Shown: positions 10,740-22,192 of the stretch, one piece after another
How the letters are laid out: every line of letters begins with the position of its first letter
How positions within the stretch are numbered: position 1 is the stretch's first letter
The notes under the pieces: model-generated
Seen by the model: only the letters and a program-made list of their open reading frames with translations
Told to the model about the DNA's origin: nothing
Databases searched by the model: none
Assembly: GCA_010015655.1 (NCBI GenBank)
Contig: ML976661.1
Location: 702,354 to 766,353, forward strand
Source of the DNA: Bimuria novae-zelandiae CBS 107.79
Lineage: Eukaryota > Ascomycota > Dothideomycetes > Pleosporales > Didymosphaeriaceae
DNA length: 64,000 nucleotides
Direction: 5' to 3'
Position numbers and translations under genes: made by a program

Positions 10740-13700
10740 ATTCTAACTTAAAGACCTCTATCCTCTGCTGTAGATCCTGCAGGGTAACCTCTTAATTAGT
10801 GATCTTGTCTGATATATCTTTAAGTCCTAGTTTACTTAGAAACTTGCTCTATTTGTTTACAGGCAAGGCCTTTATAAGTCTATCTATGGCCATATCCTCT
10901 AAGCGTTAATAGTCTACCTTAATTATTCGTAGTGCGACCTCTTGTCTTAGCTAATAATTATAGATATCTACATAACGGAGCTTGGTCTGCAACTTAGCAA
11001 TTTCTTTAGTAATAAGTCAGATTGTTTGCTAATTATTATAATTAATTGTAATAAGGGAGTCGCTAAGGTTGATCTTTAGCTCCTTTAGTAATTAGGATAT
11101 AAATAGTGCCTCCTTAGCCACTTGCGATAGTGCTAGTAATTTAGCTTTAGTTATTAATGTAGTGACTATATCTTGCTTGTTTGCTTTCCAGGCGATTAGG
11201 CTACTAAATAGCTTAATAATGTATCCTTGTAAGCTCTTGCGGTTAAGTGTATTATTAGTAAAGGATGCGTCGCTTGCCACTTCTAAAGTATCTACACCCC
11301 CAAGCTAAAGACCTAGTAATCTAGTATTAGCAAGGTAGAGGAGAACTTAGTTAGTAGCCGCTTAGTACTCTTTACTTAGGTTAGACAGGAATCGTGATAA
11401 TTAGGAACTTATAAAGGCAATATCTAGCCGAGATATAACTACAGCATAGAGAATTAATCTGACTTTACGCTAGTATTGATTAATCTTACCCTTACTAGCC
11501 AGTCCTGTCCTTGGAAGTAATTTAATTAAACCTATTAGGGTATTGTGGCGAATCTCATAGTGATTAATAAGGCGCGATATTTTGTTAATATATAAAGCTT
11601 GTAAAAGCCAGATCTTTCTACTTAAGCGGTCCCTAATAATTTCAATTCCTAGAAACCACTGCAGGTCTTTACCACCCGTAAGTGTGAAATTAGTACCTAT
11701 TATTGCGAGAGTAGCTTTAGCAGCCTGCTTTTGTAACTTGTCGTAGGCAATAATAAGGTTATCTACATAAAAGAAGATAATAATGCCATCCTTAATAAGG
11801 CAGCATGGCTCGTAGGGCACTGTTTTAAAGCTAATATCACGGAGCGTTAATGTGAATTCTCTTTGCCAGAGCAGTGGAGATATGCGCAGTCTATATAGTG
11901 CTTTATGTAGTTTAAGGACTGTGCCTGCTCGCGAGTAGCCGCGAGGCATTCTTATGTAGATTTCTCTATCTAGCTTTGCATGGACAAACGCGTTAGTAAC
12001 GTTGTGTTAGATAAGCTCTAAGTTAAGCTAAGCTATAATCGCTATAAGCATGTAGAATAATTATCCTGTAAGTATTATAGCGTAGGTTTCTTGCGAGGTA
12101 AGGTGCCGCTGTTAATTACCTCGCACCACTAGCCTTGCTTTACATTTCTGCAATTAATAGTGTTTATTAAATTTATAGGTATATACCCACATGCAGTTGA
12201 GGATTTAATAGCCTGCTACTTTTACTAGAGTGGTTACAACCTTACTCTAGGACTTTATTTCCTTGTGGCTTTATAGATAGGAACGTTCTGCTTCCTTCCA
12301 TATATTATAGAGAGGGTGATCTTCGAGCTTGCTTCAGCATGTGGGTGGCTCTAGAAGTACGCTTCGATGTGGCTTCTTGCCTAATATAATTATTTGTTAA
12401 AGCTACGCCTTATTAAGAGTCTTGCCTTTATATTTGCTACTACTGCTGGCTTTAGTGCCTGCTATAAAGGCTGCGGCCTATGGGCTTATTTGCCACTGCC
12501 CTATTTGCACTCTTTAGGGTGGTATAGCTTAATTGCCTCTTGCTATTAATTGTGTAAGGAGTGTTACTAGTAGCGGCGTTAAGGGAGGTGTTAGATATTT
12601 ACACCTAACTTTTCTATCTTGCCTATACTTAGAAGTTCCTTTAACCTCTTCCTCTAGCGCTTTACTAATTATCTTATCTTTAAAGAAGGACTTAGTGGCA
12701 TGCTCTTATAAAGGTAAGGGAGGTAACTCTACTAATTACACCTAGGCTACTATTTCTTCTAATATACTATGTATAAGGTTTTCTATTAGGTCTTTAGTTT
12801 TGCTTAAGAATATAGTATCCTCGTCGAATATTACGTCGCGAGTACTGATTGTCTTTGCTAGAGAGGGAATCTATATTCTCTAGATATTTGTTAATTTGTA
12901 GCTAATAAGGTAGCTATTCTATGCCTTAGGGTTAAGCCTCTAAAGCCTGCTCTTGCCACGTTTTGTATTATTAGTTATCGCAAAAGCTTTGTAGCCATAT
13001 GCTTTTAGGTGAGCTTAATTAGGCTTCTTTGGTTGGGTAATAATGCCGTTCTGAAAAGCTACTGTTGTAAAGAACACTTTATATGGAGATTGCCATCGAT
13101 TGGCGTAGTTTGGCGTTTAATTATATAAGTAGACTGTGGCTCGGGTGATCTTAGGCTATATCTGCTAGGGTAGGTTAGAGTTAAGTTATATCACGCGCGC
13201 TTTCTCCTTAATTACACCCCTTAAGCGTTTAGCTCCTCTATTTTATGCTTAAGTATTAGGTGCTAAAGGCTTAATCTTAATATCTTGCGCTAAGCACCAC
13301 TTTTTAACGTTTGCCTTAATAAAAAAGATCTTATTATTAGATTTAATTACTTTTACTGTAATGTTATATTATACTTCTATGAACCGCACAAAGGTGCTAA
13401 GTAATTTAATAATTAACTATGCTAGGCGGTTATCCTTAAAGTAGAAGTCCTATGCAAAGCTAGAGAATTAGTTAATAATTAGTATTTAGCTCTTCTCTCT
13501 TGTTAAGCTGTTTACTTTATAGTCGTGAAAATTGATTGCGACTCACTCGCTAGGACCTTTTATTAGATCTCTAGCTTACTAGCGTATTTGCCATTTTAGT
13601 TTTACTTTGCCGCAGGCATTACACTTAACTATAAGGAGACCTTTAATCTTTACCCCCTTAGATTACTGCACGAGGTGTTCGAGGGCCTAAGGGCCTAGAT

Positions 13701-15500
13701 AGCCTAATTATTAGTACCAGGTCCACGCGTTTACCTTCTGTGGTCTTTGTTTGGTGCGTATATTAGTCTTGTGAGTGGCGTGCGTAGCATTAGTAGGAAT
13801 ACTACCTACTAGCCTTGTCTTGTGTTCTAAGACCTACTGTCTATGCAGCTCTTAGAGTTCTGCTAGCATAGTATTATCTCTTTTCTTTAGAGTTGTTAGG
13901 TCTGCTCTTGTATCCCACTAAAGGCCTTGCCTCTGGAGTAATTGGAACGATATAAGGTTATAGAGCAGATTAGGGTAATAGGCTATATTATCTAGCTATA
14001 TTAATTAATTACTATTTGCACTCTATACGTTGAGATAGACGCTCTTGTATTCTTTAATTTATATTTATGTATTCCCTGCCTATATAAAGTCTCCTGGCGC
14101 TGGTGGACGGTATGAGACAAAGCGATCGATGTTATTAAAGATATAACGGGTTGTGCCTAAATTAAGTATGGCTAAGCGTCGTAATAGGTACGTGTTTAGG
14201 TTAGTGTAGAAGGATGCGGCGTTAAAGCTTACTAGGATTTTAGTAATCTTGCGTCTATCTAGTTATTTATTATTAGCCTTAGTGATTCGAGGTAGAGTGG
14301 GAGTGTGTGATTGTTTAATTTTAGGTGCCTATAATTTGGCCTTTTTTGTTCCTTTTAACTTCTCTTAGAAGTCGGTATTATGTTCTAGCCTAAGCTTGAC
14401 TAGCTTTACCATGAGAGGGTTTGGTATGAACTAGTCTGGCTACTTATCTAGAAAGGCATAGAAACAGTCTTAAAGACTATAGCGTAGTTTATAAGCAGGG
14501 CAGTAATTGCTACTAACTACTATTAGCTTAAGGCTCTAAGGCGACCGCTTAGTTCTAGTACGTTAATTATTATTTTGTTGTTTATAATTCCGAGGTCTTC
14601 CTTAACTTTTAGATAATGCTGCTTTATCTACAAGAGAGGCGTTCCTGTCTGTGGCCTAGGTGGGTTTACTACCTTTAGCAAGAGATGACCCTGCAGTAGC
14701 AAAAGCGCCCTTTTATTTACCCTTAGTTAGGTGCTACAGGATTATGTAGTCTTAGAAGAATTTTATTATGTGCTTTTATAAGATAGCTGCATCCTTGCTT
14801 CTATATTGCTAGAAGGTCGTTACCCACATAGGTGCGATATAGACAACTGCCTTTATAAAGTCTTTTTTTACTAAGTTAAGCCTTTAAAGTTCTAGAACCT
14901 AATTAGTTTCTGCTTCTGTGGCTGCGTAATCGTACTCAGAGAGCTATGTAGCCTATAATCTAGCTGTTCTTATTAGCTTAAGCGCTTCTTAATACCTTGT
15001 TCTTAATTATCTATATTTGTCTTAATAGTTAACCCTAATTGTAATTATAAGGTTATTTATCTATTGCTTAATTATTTCTCTAGGAATGTAGTAGTTGTTC
15101 TAGAGATGCGCGGAGATTGTTAACTAGAGAAAAGTAACTACCTTATTAAGATCTGCCTTTTCTTCTTAATAGGCTCGATCCATGACCTTATAGATCTCGA
15201 GCTGTCCTTTGTAGTAGTCGCTATTATCTTTATATGCTTTCGCGCCTGCCAGCGATAGATAAGATAGTAATATTAGTGCGTTATTTAGGTTCGCATTCGT
15301 GTAGATAGCGTTTAGCTAGTAGTTGCCTATTAATGGCGGTATTAGCATGGCGGGTTTCTGCTTTAGTTTATCTATTAGCGCTGGGTCGATAATGTTCCAG
15401 ACCTTAAGGAATTAGCATCTTGTTTTAAGCTATTTTAGCTATAGTGTGTAATTCGTGTAGTTAGTTAGGATTACTGTGAGATCTCTAAGTGTTAATAGGG
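10740..15500 (-). pseudogene. Degraded gag-pol of Copia family B
   Basis: Reading the minus strand, gag lies toward 15500-14500 and integrase at about 13800-12600. Reverse transcriptase is open at 11949-11470, with LHKALYRLRISPLLW and the active-site segment FYVDNLI, where the second Asp of YVDD has become Asn. RNase H is open at 11280-11092, with SLIAWKANKQD and LLALSQVAKEALF. Stops interrupt all other stretches. The Asp-to-Asn change is a G-to-A event of the RIP type. The protein order is Ty1/Copia. Confidence 0.8.
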
Positions 15501-15554
15501 CCATTGCGATTGGCTTGATAAGGTAGTATTAGTTAAGGCAGTGAGACTCTTAAT

Positions 15555-15858
15555 TGTTAGATTAGAAGGGTAATCTAATAAGATAAAAAGATAATAATTA
15601 ATTAAGATAAATTAAGGTATAAATTGTGTGTGCTTGTCTCTAAGAGGTCTAGGACTTTGCCTTTTATCTTTAGGTTGCCTACCTAGATATCCCTTGCTTT
15701 ATTCCTTACTTTATCCTTGCTTTATTCCTTGCTTTATTCCTTGCTTTATTCCTTGCGTCATTCCTTGCGCGTTGAGCGAGGGCGGAATGCAAGGGCGGAA
15801 TGTACGGGCGTAAGTGCGCCAGCCTCCTTGCAGATGCAAAGGACCATGTAATCGGACA
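15555..15858 (-). repeat. LTR of Copia family B (304 bp, upstream)
   Basis: It runs TGTTAGATTAG to ATCGGACA. The minisatellite at 15692-15770 has one extra 12-bp unit, which explains the full 12-bp length difference from the other LTR. Confidence 0.9.
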
Positions 15859-15863
15859 AGGAG

Positions 15864-17441
15864 CTTTACAATTACTAGAAGTAGTCTTAAGAGGCTGCCG
15901 TGAGGGTCCTAAGTTGTGTACTTTACGCCCAGACGTCGCACAAGATACACAGGTATTGCCCTCTCCAAACAGCTTTATAGACGTGTGGGAGCTGCCAGCG
16001 TCGCTGACGATATCGTCTACGTGCTAACGTTTATTACTGCTATTACAAAGTCGGCCTCCGCGCTCAAAAAGCTGCTTAATTAAAGTATATAAAAAGTTTT
16101 TATAATCTGTCTTTTTTATAAATAGCTAAGATAAGTATAATAATAGCTTATAAGCATTATTTAGTGCTAAATTAAATAAAAAGTAAAGTAGAGAACGCTA
16201 AATGTACTATTTAGTTTACTAAATAAAGTAGTAGCTTTTATATTAATTAAATTAATTAATCTTGCATTTATAAGTATTATAATTATCTATTATTATTAGT
16301 ATCCCTAGTAACTTAATAGCGTTATTATTAAAGGCGTCTATAAAGATTTTTTATTATTTAATACTATCTTAGAGCGTTAACATAGCTTTTTAACGTACTA
16401 AGTAGCTATATAAAAGTTAACACTATACTAAGAAATAATATTAATACTTATAATCTATAACTATACTAGTAAAAAACATAATCTAATTATCTCTTTAAGT
16501 TACTTTTAGTACTTTTTTTAATACTAATAGCGCCTAGCGTATTTCTCTATACTTTAAGGACTACTAAGCGTGTGTTTTTAGCTATATAATATTACTATTA
16601 AACCGCTCTTTAGATAGCTTTTTATAGGTAATAGGTATATTACTTTTTTTAAAATTCTACCTTTATAGCCTGCTTAAAGATTTCTTTTATTATTATTTTT
16701 ATTATCTTAATAGTCCTAGCGTAGCTAACGCCTTTAGATTTAAAATATTTAAGTATCGATATTATATCAAAAAGGTTATTATTTTAAATAATATAATAGC
16801 TAGCTAGAAAAAGCCTTACTTTAGCGTTGTTCTTAGCAAGTATAAAAGTAATAGAAATAAGCTTTATTAGAATTAAAAACCTACTAGTAGTATTAGCAAT
16901 AGTAATTTTAATTAAATTAATAGGTCCTTTATTGCGGGCATAAAAAAGCTAGTTAAGTATTACTTTATTATTTACTAAATACTAGGTTTTATAACCCTTA
17001 AGTATAGGCTTTATTTTAATTATTACTTTTTTTTAACGCGTGTTTAGTAAATCTTATAAATACCTTATTAACGTAGAGGTACTTATTAAGTATTTAGTAT
17101 AATAGTAAGCGCTTGCGGAGCAGCTAAGAGGGATCCTAGACATAGCTAAATAGGGAGCAAAAGCTCTACTCTACCTTAGTATAATATAAGTATTAATCTA
17201 GCTACTACTAGCGCTAGCGGGATATAAAGTTATTAATTTTATATATAAGAGCGTTCTAGTAGCCCTTTTCTTAGTACTCTATTAACAAGGACTCCCGGTG
17301 GACGCCTATATAAATAATAATTATAAAATATATATATAGCTCTATTAAAAATATTAGTTTTTAGCTATAGTAACTACTAAATATTGCTATGCGGAGCGCC
17401 TTAGCATACTAATTTATATAATATACTATATAGTCTATAAT
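15864..17441. other. RIP-degraded interior of the TIR element
   Basis: Bases 15864-16030 are GC-balanced and may be a coding remnant of the host transposon; the Copia AGGAG duplication splits it from 10300-10394. From about 16080 the sequence is almost pure TpA-rich DNA with no open frame. I could not align it to a named transposase. Confidence 0.4.
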
Positions 17442-17722
17442 TATCCGATTACATGGCCCTTTGCACACGCAAAGGTAGCTGGCGCAACCCTACACAAAGA
17501 GACCTTGCCAGCAGTCTGGTTCATCCGCACAATTCCGGGCGGGACAAAGGGCAACTCTCCTTAATCAACGGAAATAGATTAGCGTATTAGTGTAAGACGT
17601 AAGGATATAAGAGCCTTACATTCTTACAGAAAGAGAGAACAGAAAAACAATACTTTATACTATAATTTATCTTAATTAATCACCATCTTTTCATCTCATC
17701 AGATTACCCCTCCAATCTGACA
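17442..17722 (+). repeat. Solo LTR of Copia family B, opposite sense
   Basis: This 281-bp sequence runs from TATCCGATTACATGG to CCAATCTGACA. It is the reverse complement of the family B LTR as it lies at 10395-10686. Perfect 5-bp duplications ATAAT flank it at 17437-17441 and 17723-17727, proving an insertion followed by LTR-LTR recombination. It lacks the CCTTGC minisatellite array of the full element. Confidence 0.88.
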
Positions 17723-18049
17723 ATAATGTTAGTAGAGAAGTATAAATTAAATAAAGTAATTAAATTACTATAATTAATACTTCTAAATAGGTTAGCCTTT
17801 TTAAAAATATATAAATTACTAATATTAAGAGGTTTCTAATTAGGTACTAGATTTACTAGTAAATTAGGCTTTTTAGCGTTAGATTTACTATATTTTATAT
17901 ATTTTATAAAGTTAAAGTTATTACTAAGTAGGCTAGTAGCTTTTAGTATATTTATAGGTGCAGGCAATTTTAAAAAAGGCGTATTTTAGCTAGTAAATAG
18001 AAATTGCTAATATCACGATACAGATTTGGTGTTTACTTGGCAGCTGTCC

Positions 18050-18205
18050 CGATTGGCCATTTCCATGTGGCCCGGTGCGGCAGATTTTGGCCATGCGGGG
18101 GGAAAATATCTTGTCTCTATACAAAATTGTATGGTGGGTGGATATTTGTTTGGGTGCCCCGCATGCCAAGCTCGGGTGGTGACTCAATAAATACAAGCTC
18201 CTTCG
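18050..18205 (-). repeat. Right terminal inverted repeat
   Basis: This is the partner of 9996-10154. It ends in AGCTCCTTCG followed by TA and is the less mutated of the pair. Bases 18208-18720 beyond it show no gene. Confidence 0.85.
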
Positions 18206-18740
18206 TACACACACCACCTCTGACGTAAGTCACGTGGCTACATTAACGACCTAAACAGATCATGCGACACACAGCAACCGAAAATACCCTAGGTATGCAG
18301 CGATCCTAACAGTCTGTAATACGGACAGTCGGCTACGGTTATGTTACGGTTGCTAGGTAAGTATGCAACGGACACTACGCTTAGAGAGCCCTACGGTATA
18401 AAAGGTATATAATAGTCAACTTTGAGCTTCGCAACCTTCTTGAAGCCGCGGTAGAGCGCGTAAAAAGAACTTAATTATTGCCGAATAGTTTGTTAATCTA
18501 CAACTCTTATATTTCATGCCCTTTTCCTGTCAGTGCGGATCATGTTGCCCTACTGAACGCAACGGCCTCGCATGCACAGACAAAACAGTGTCAACCTCTC
18601 AAGATCCACTGTTCGTAATGTCGACTCTTCGTCCATAAAAGCGGCACCAACTGAAGCTCTCGCCTGTCTCGCCTCTTCAAATATCCCAGGCAGTAAAGTC
18701 AAGGCTATCACCTACGCTTCTTAAGGCTCAGCCTCGCCCA

Positions 18741-19714
18741 CCTTCTCGTCGACGCTAAAGATTGTAGTGAAAATGGGTGGCTGGGAGACGCCACCAAAAA
18801 CTAGTCTTGTAGGGTCACCCCGCGGCGCTGGTAACGAGAGCCATGTTTCACTGTAATCTTTACCGTCGGCGAGGAGCTGAACGGGCTCAGCTTGGTCATT
18901 AAGAGGATTTTGGATCTCAGCCTCATTACCCTCTTTGTTGGGGCAAAAGATTGCAGTGAAAGGCTACTCAGTAGATAAAACAAATCTGCAGAAGCTAGCC
19001 TTATTTTGTGCATCTCAGCCTCGTCTCTCTCCTCGCCCGTGCTAGAGATTGCAGTGAAAAAGTTCAGCTCCGGTTACCAACGCACGTCAGCCCCGGGGCG
19101 TCAGCGTCACTCCCTCGTCGTAGCTAAATAATACAGTGTAGAGTTACCCATTGGGCTCGGGTCGAACCTCATGTTCACTTGTTCTGAGGCAGATTGATCC
19201 TAAATGCGTGGTATACCACCTATGCACCCCAGCCTCTTCACCTCTGAAATTGCACTCGATATATGCATCTCAGCCTTGTCTCCATCCTCATCCGTAGTAA
19301 AGATCACAGTGAAAATGTAGCCAGCTTGGAATACGCATTGGAACCCCATGTCTTCGACACCTCGTCTGCACTAGTATACAACAATCCAGTGTCGCCCTCC
19401 CCGTCGACGCTCAGGAATGCAGTGGAATCGTCAGCTTGAACCGTGCACATCAGCGCTGTCAGCAGCACCTCTCATCCGCGCTAAAATTGTAGTGGAAGCG
19501 TTCATGAACCGAACAGCGCGCTAGAAAAAGCTAGGTTGTAGTACACGTGCTCGCAACCTTGCCGGGCCAGCACCTCGTCAGCGCTAGAAAATGCAGTGTA
19601 CTCGGTGATCGCAAAAGGTTTGGCGCAAACGGGACGGTACATAGAACTTCCAGTGCCTATGGTATATCTCAGCCTTGCCGCTTGAACACCTCGTCCGCGC
19701 TAAAGATTACAGTG
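18741..19714 (+). repeat. Irregular array of a ~31-bp motif (about 11 copies)
   Basis: Recognisable copies start near 18741, 18930, 19029, 19111, 19281, 19357, 19395, 19465, 19571 and 19685, with one inverted copy at 18845-18878. Weaker ones lie near 19231 and 19520. The consensus halves are CCTCGTCCGCGCTAAA and GATTGCAGTGAAA. Many copies are preceded by CATCTCAGCCTCGTC. Spacing varies from about 38 to 120 bp, so this is not a simple tandem repeat. Spacers are mostly unrelated. Differences between copies are largely transitions. No open frame spans the array. Function unknown. Confidence 0.7.
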
Positions 19715-19876
19715 TCAAGCAAAGGTGCACCACAAGAAACACCCCCTCGGCGCAGAATCTCCCAACCTAGAAAGCACAAACCTATTTACACTACGTAAAA
19801 AAACCTCTCATACGGAAATTTTGCACTTGGAAATACTCCACTCAACTTACTCAGAAATTTCCATTCCACACTACAA

Positions 19877-21265
19877 TCACCCGAAGAGATACTCATACAC
19901 CTCCCTCTCCCCCATCCCTACCGGATGCACAGCAGTCGTCGGCGCCCCATGAACGCGCACCGCAACCTTCGGTGTTGCATCGCTCACGCCCTCCTGCTGC
20001 CTCTCTCCACGAGGGACTACACGGCTGCGCTTCGACGGCTGTGGCACATACACAGCGGGACTCAACACCTCGCTCACCACCCGCTGGCACGGCGTCATAG
20101 GCGTAGTAGGTGTAGCAGGCCTGGTATCCATATGAGGCGTAAGCGGTCTAGCAGGAGCTGTCATCGGGCCCATCCCCAAACCATGTGCATGCGCGCGCGG
20201 AGGTAAGCCCCCCAGTGTGAGTGAGTTGTGCTTGCGACCCTGTGCATGTTTAGGCCCATCGTGCGGGAACTTGACAGTGCGAGCTTCCTGTTTCTGGGTT
20301 TCTTTCAGCAGTGCATTCGCAGCGCGAAGACGGGCAAGCTCTTCCTCCTGCGCCTTCGCGATACGACACAGCGTCGTGAGGTGGTGATACTCGACTTCCA
20401 CCCCGTCGCGGTGCACCATAGCGCCATTGTTGCCTAGATCCTGCGTGTAAGCCATTGCATCTCTCAAATGCTTCAACTGGACCTCCGACTTGGCCTGTTC
20501 AACTTGTGCTTCTACGCGCGCCTTGGCTGCGAGTTACTGTTCGAAGTGTTCTTTCTGCTTCGTCACTTTGGCTAGGTCAGAAGTTAAGCGCTCGATATCG
20601 TCGCGCTGGAGTTCAAACTCGGCATCATGCTCTGCCAATTTTGCGTCGTGCCAGGCTTCGAGTTCTTGCATTTTGTGGGTGTGCTCGGAGGCCAGGGCTT
20701 GGAGCTGTTTGTTGTGGTCAAGAGACTCTTGCGTGAGGCAAGCGTTTTCGGTTTGTAGGTGCGAGATCAGAGCGTCTTTGTCAATGCCACCTAAGTCGAT
20801 GGTCTGCCTGCCCTTAATAGCGTTCTTATGACGGAATGAATTCACTTCGTTGAGGAGTTCAGTAATGCGCTGCTCATCGTTGCTCACCTCCTGCTTGAGA
20901 TCGTTGACCTTGCGCTCTAAGTGCGCCTTTGTAGAATGCAGACTCTTGATCTCAGCCTGCTGCTGATCGATCTGCTGTTTCTGCTCAGCTTGGATGTCCT
21001 TGATCTTTGCAAACTCAGTCTCACACTTTTGCAGGTCGTGCCCGAGGCTCTGGACAAGACCCTTGTGGAAGTCGAGCATTGTGCGGGTCTCCTCCAACTC
21101 TTGAGTGTGCTGGCTCTTCACGGAGCTTACTGATATCGGCCCAGCCCACGTTGCAGAGGAAGCTCTCTGAGAGGATTCGCCACCAGCCACCGGGGCCGAT
21201 ACACTCGAAGCAGAGCGGGAACTACCAGCGTGAAAGATATTCCGCATGGTGCCTATCGTAAGCAT
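19877..21265 (-). pseudogene. Coiled-coil protein gene with one in-frame stop (461 sense codons)
   Basis: A single reading frame runs from ATG at 21265 to the stop at 19877-19879. It is interrupted only by TAA at 20534-20536. Coding character is the same on both sides: heptad-rich coiled coil before (residues ~50-243, for example ELEAWHDAKLAEHDAEF) and after (KARVEAQVEQAKSEVQLKH). A Pro/Thr-rich tail with repeated TP sites and a KRSR basic patch follows. TAA for CAA is a CpA-to-TpA change, as RIP makes. Possible readings are a recent pseudogene, a natural polymorphism, read-through or a sequence error. No intron with matching phase removes the stop. The N-terminus is Ser-rich. Family unknown; a cytoskeletal or septation scaffold would fit but is inference. 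Confidence 0.7.
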
Positions 21266-21510
21266 TTATGTTTGCCAGCGAAACATCACTGCATTACTCA
21301 GAATATAAAGCCATGCCTGTCTTGTGAACCAACATGTTCACAATGCCCCAAAAACATCGTGTAGCGTAAATTCTGCAGTAGTAGACATTGTGCAGCGAAC
21401 CGTGGACCATGATACAATGTATATTTGCCGGCCGAACACTCGACGACGGCTCCGATGTCTAAGTTGTCGCTAACCTTGCAATGTGTCGTCCATCTTCCTA
21501 TGCCACATTC

Positions 21511-21948
21511 TCATGATGCCTTGACCAGCTCAGTGACCTGCTGCTCGATGCTCTTGTCGTCCAGACCTGCCAATCGTCAGTCAGAGACCCTAATTCATGT
21601 ATCCGGATCAATTCATACCCTTCAGCGATATCGACTTCTCCTTCCCAAACTCGTAGCGCGCGTAGACTTTGGGCTCGGTGCCGCTCGCTTCCCGGATGAG
21701 GATGGGCGTGTACGGGTTGTGCTTCTTCATGGTGGGATACGATTTGGTGAGAAAGCTCCTATCCACCATCAATCAGCCATCAATTCAGCCTGCAATTGCC
21801 GTCGTGCCGCCGCCGCCGCATCGTGCGTAGAAAAGCGTCCTGGGTGGAGAGACGTCGCATACCTCGTCGCGGCGCTGTGCTCGCTCGTCTGGCAGAACAA
21901 AAACCTCAGCTCCTTCAGCTGCTTCGCAAACCCGTATTTCGAAGCCAT
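21511..21948 (-). CDS. NDUFA2: NADH dehydrogenase [ubiquinone] 1 alpha subcomplex subunit 2 (B8 subunit of complex I), 93 aa
   Basis: Three exons on the complement are 21948-21863, 21758-21619 and 21566-21511. Both introns are GT..AG and phases fit exactly, giving 93 residues. The protein starts MASKYGFAKQLKELRFLFCQ and contains the family segments YPTMKKHNPYTPILIRE and GTEPKVYARYEFG, ending in LDDKSIEQQVTELV. This is the L51/S25/CI-B8 thioredoxin-like fold of an accessory subunit in the matrix arm of respiratory complex I. Length matches the family. The gene lies head to head with MPC2, 244 bp apart, so the two probably share a promoter. Longer frames on the opposite strand across it are shadows. 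Confidence 0.95.
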
Positions 21949-22192
21949 CGTTGCCGTTGAATCTCGTGTCCGTCGTTCTCCTTCAAGCAACGACGTTGAA
22001 TGTCAAGCTCAAGCTCCGCCGACGCGCTATCCCCATTTCGCCAATCGGAGCTTCTTCCCGAAAACCCCGATTTCTGCATGCGCAAACCGACACCGGCCGG
22101 CTCCTCTACGACTCCGACTCACACACGTGTTACCCACCGAGCCCGTCAATTCACCCTCGCGGCCGCCATCGCTGAAAGGAAACCGCTGCAAA
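21949..22192. promoter_or_regulatory. Divergent promoter between NDUFA2 and MPC2
   Basis: Only 244 bp separate the two start codons. Both products work in the mitochondrial inner membrane on pyruvate and NADH use. No TATA box is obvious. The sequence is GC-balanced and not RIP-affected. Confidence 0.6.

Larger units (their letters stand above)
10395..15858 (-). mobile_element. Copia-type LTR retrotransposon, family B (RIP-inactivated)
   Basis: This 5,464-bp element is bounded by LTRs at 10395-10686 and 15555-15858. A perfect 5-bp target duplication, AGGAG, lies at 10390-10394 and 15859-15863. The coding strand is minus. It is inserted in the interior of the TIR element 9996-18205, so it is younger. 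The two LTRs differ by point transitions, mostly with A/T in the right LTR, and by one 12-bp unit of an internal minisatellite. The Pol fragments are related to those of the element at 52383-57497 although the LTRs differ. Confidence 0.92.
9996..18205. mobile_element. TIR DNA transposon remnant with nested Copia and solo LTR
   Basis: Inverted repeats of about 159 bp (9996-10154) and 156 bp (18050-18205) face each other. Both begin CGAAGGAGCT, are GC-balanced and are highly similar. Each is bordered by TA (9994-9995 and 18206-18207), suggesting TA target duplication. Removing the nested Copia and solo LTR leaves about 2.45 kb, a normal size for a Tc1/pogo-type element. The interior (10155-10394 and 15864-18049) is extremely TpA-rich with no readable transposase, so the superfamily is not established. 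The terminal repeats are much less mutated than the interior. Confidence 0.7.
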
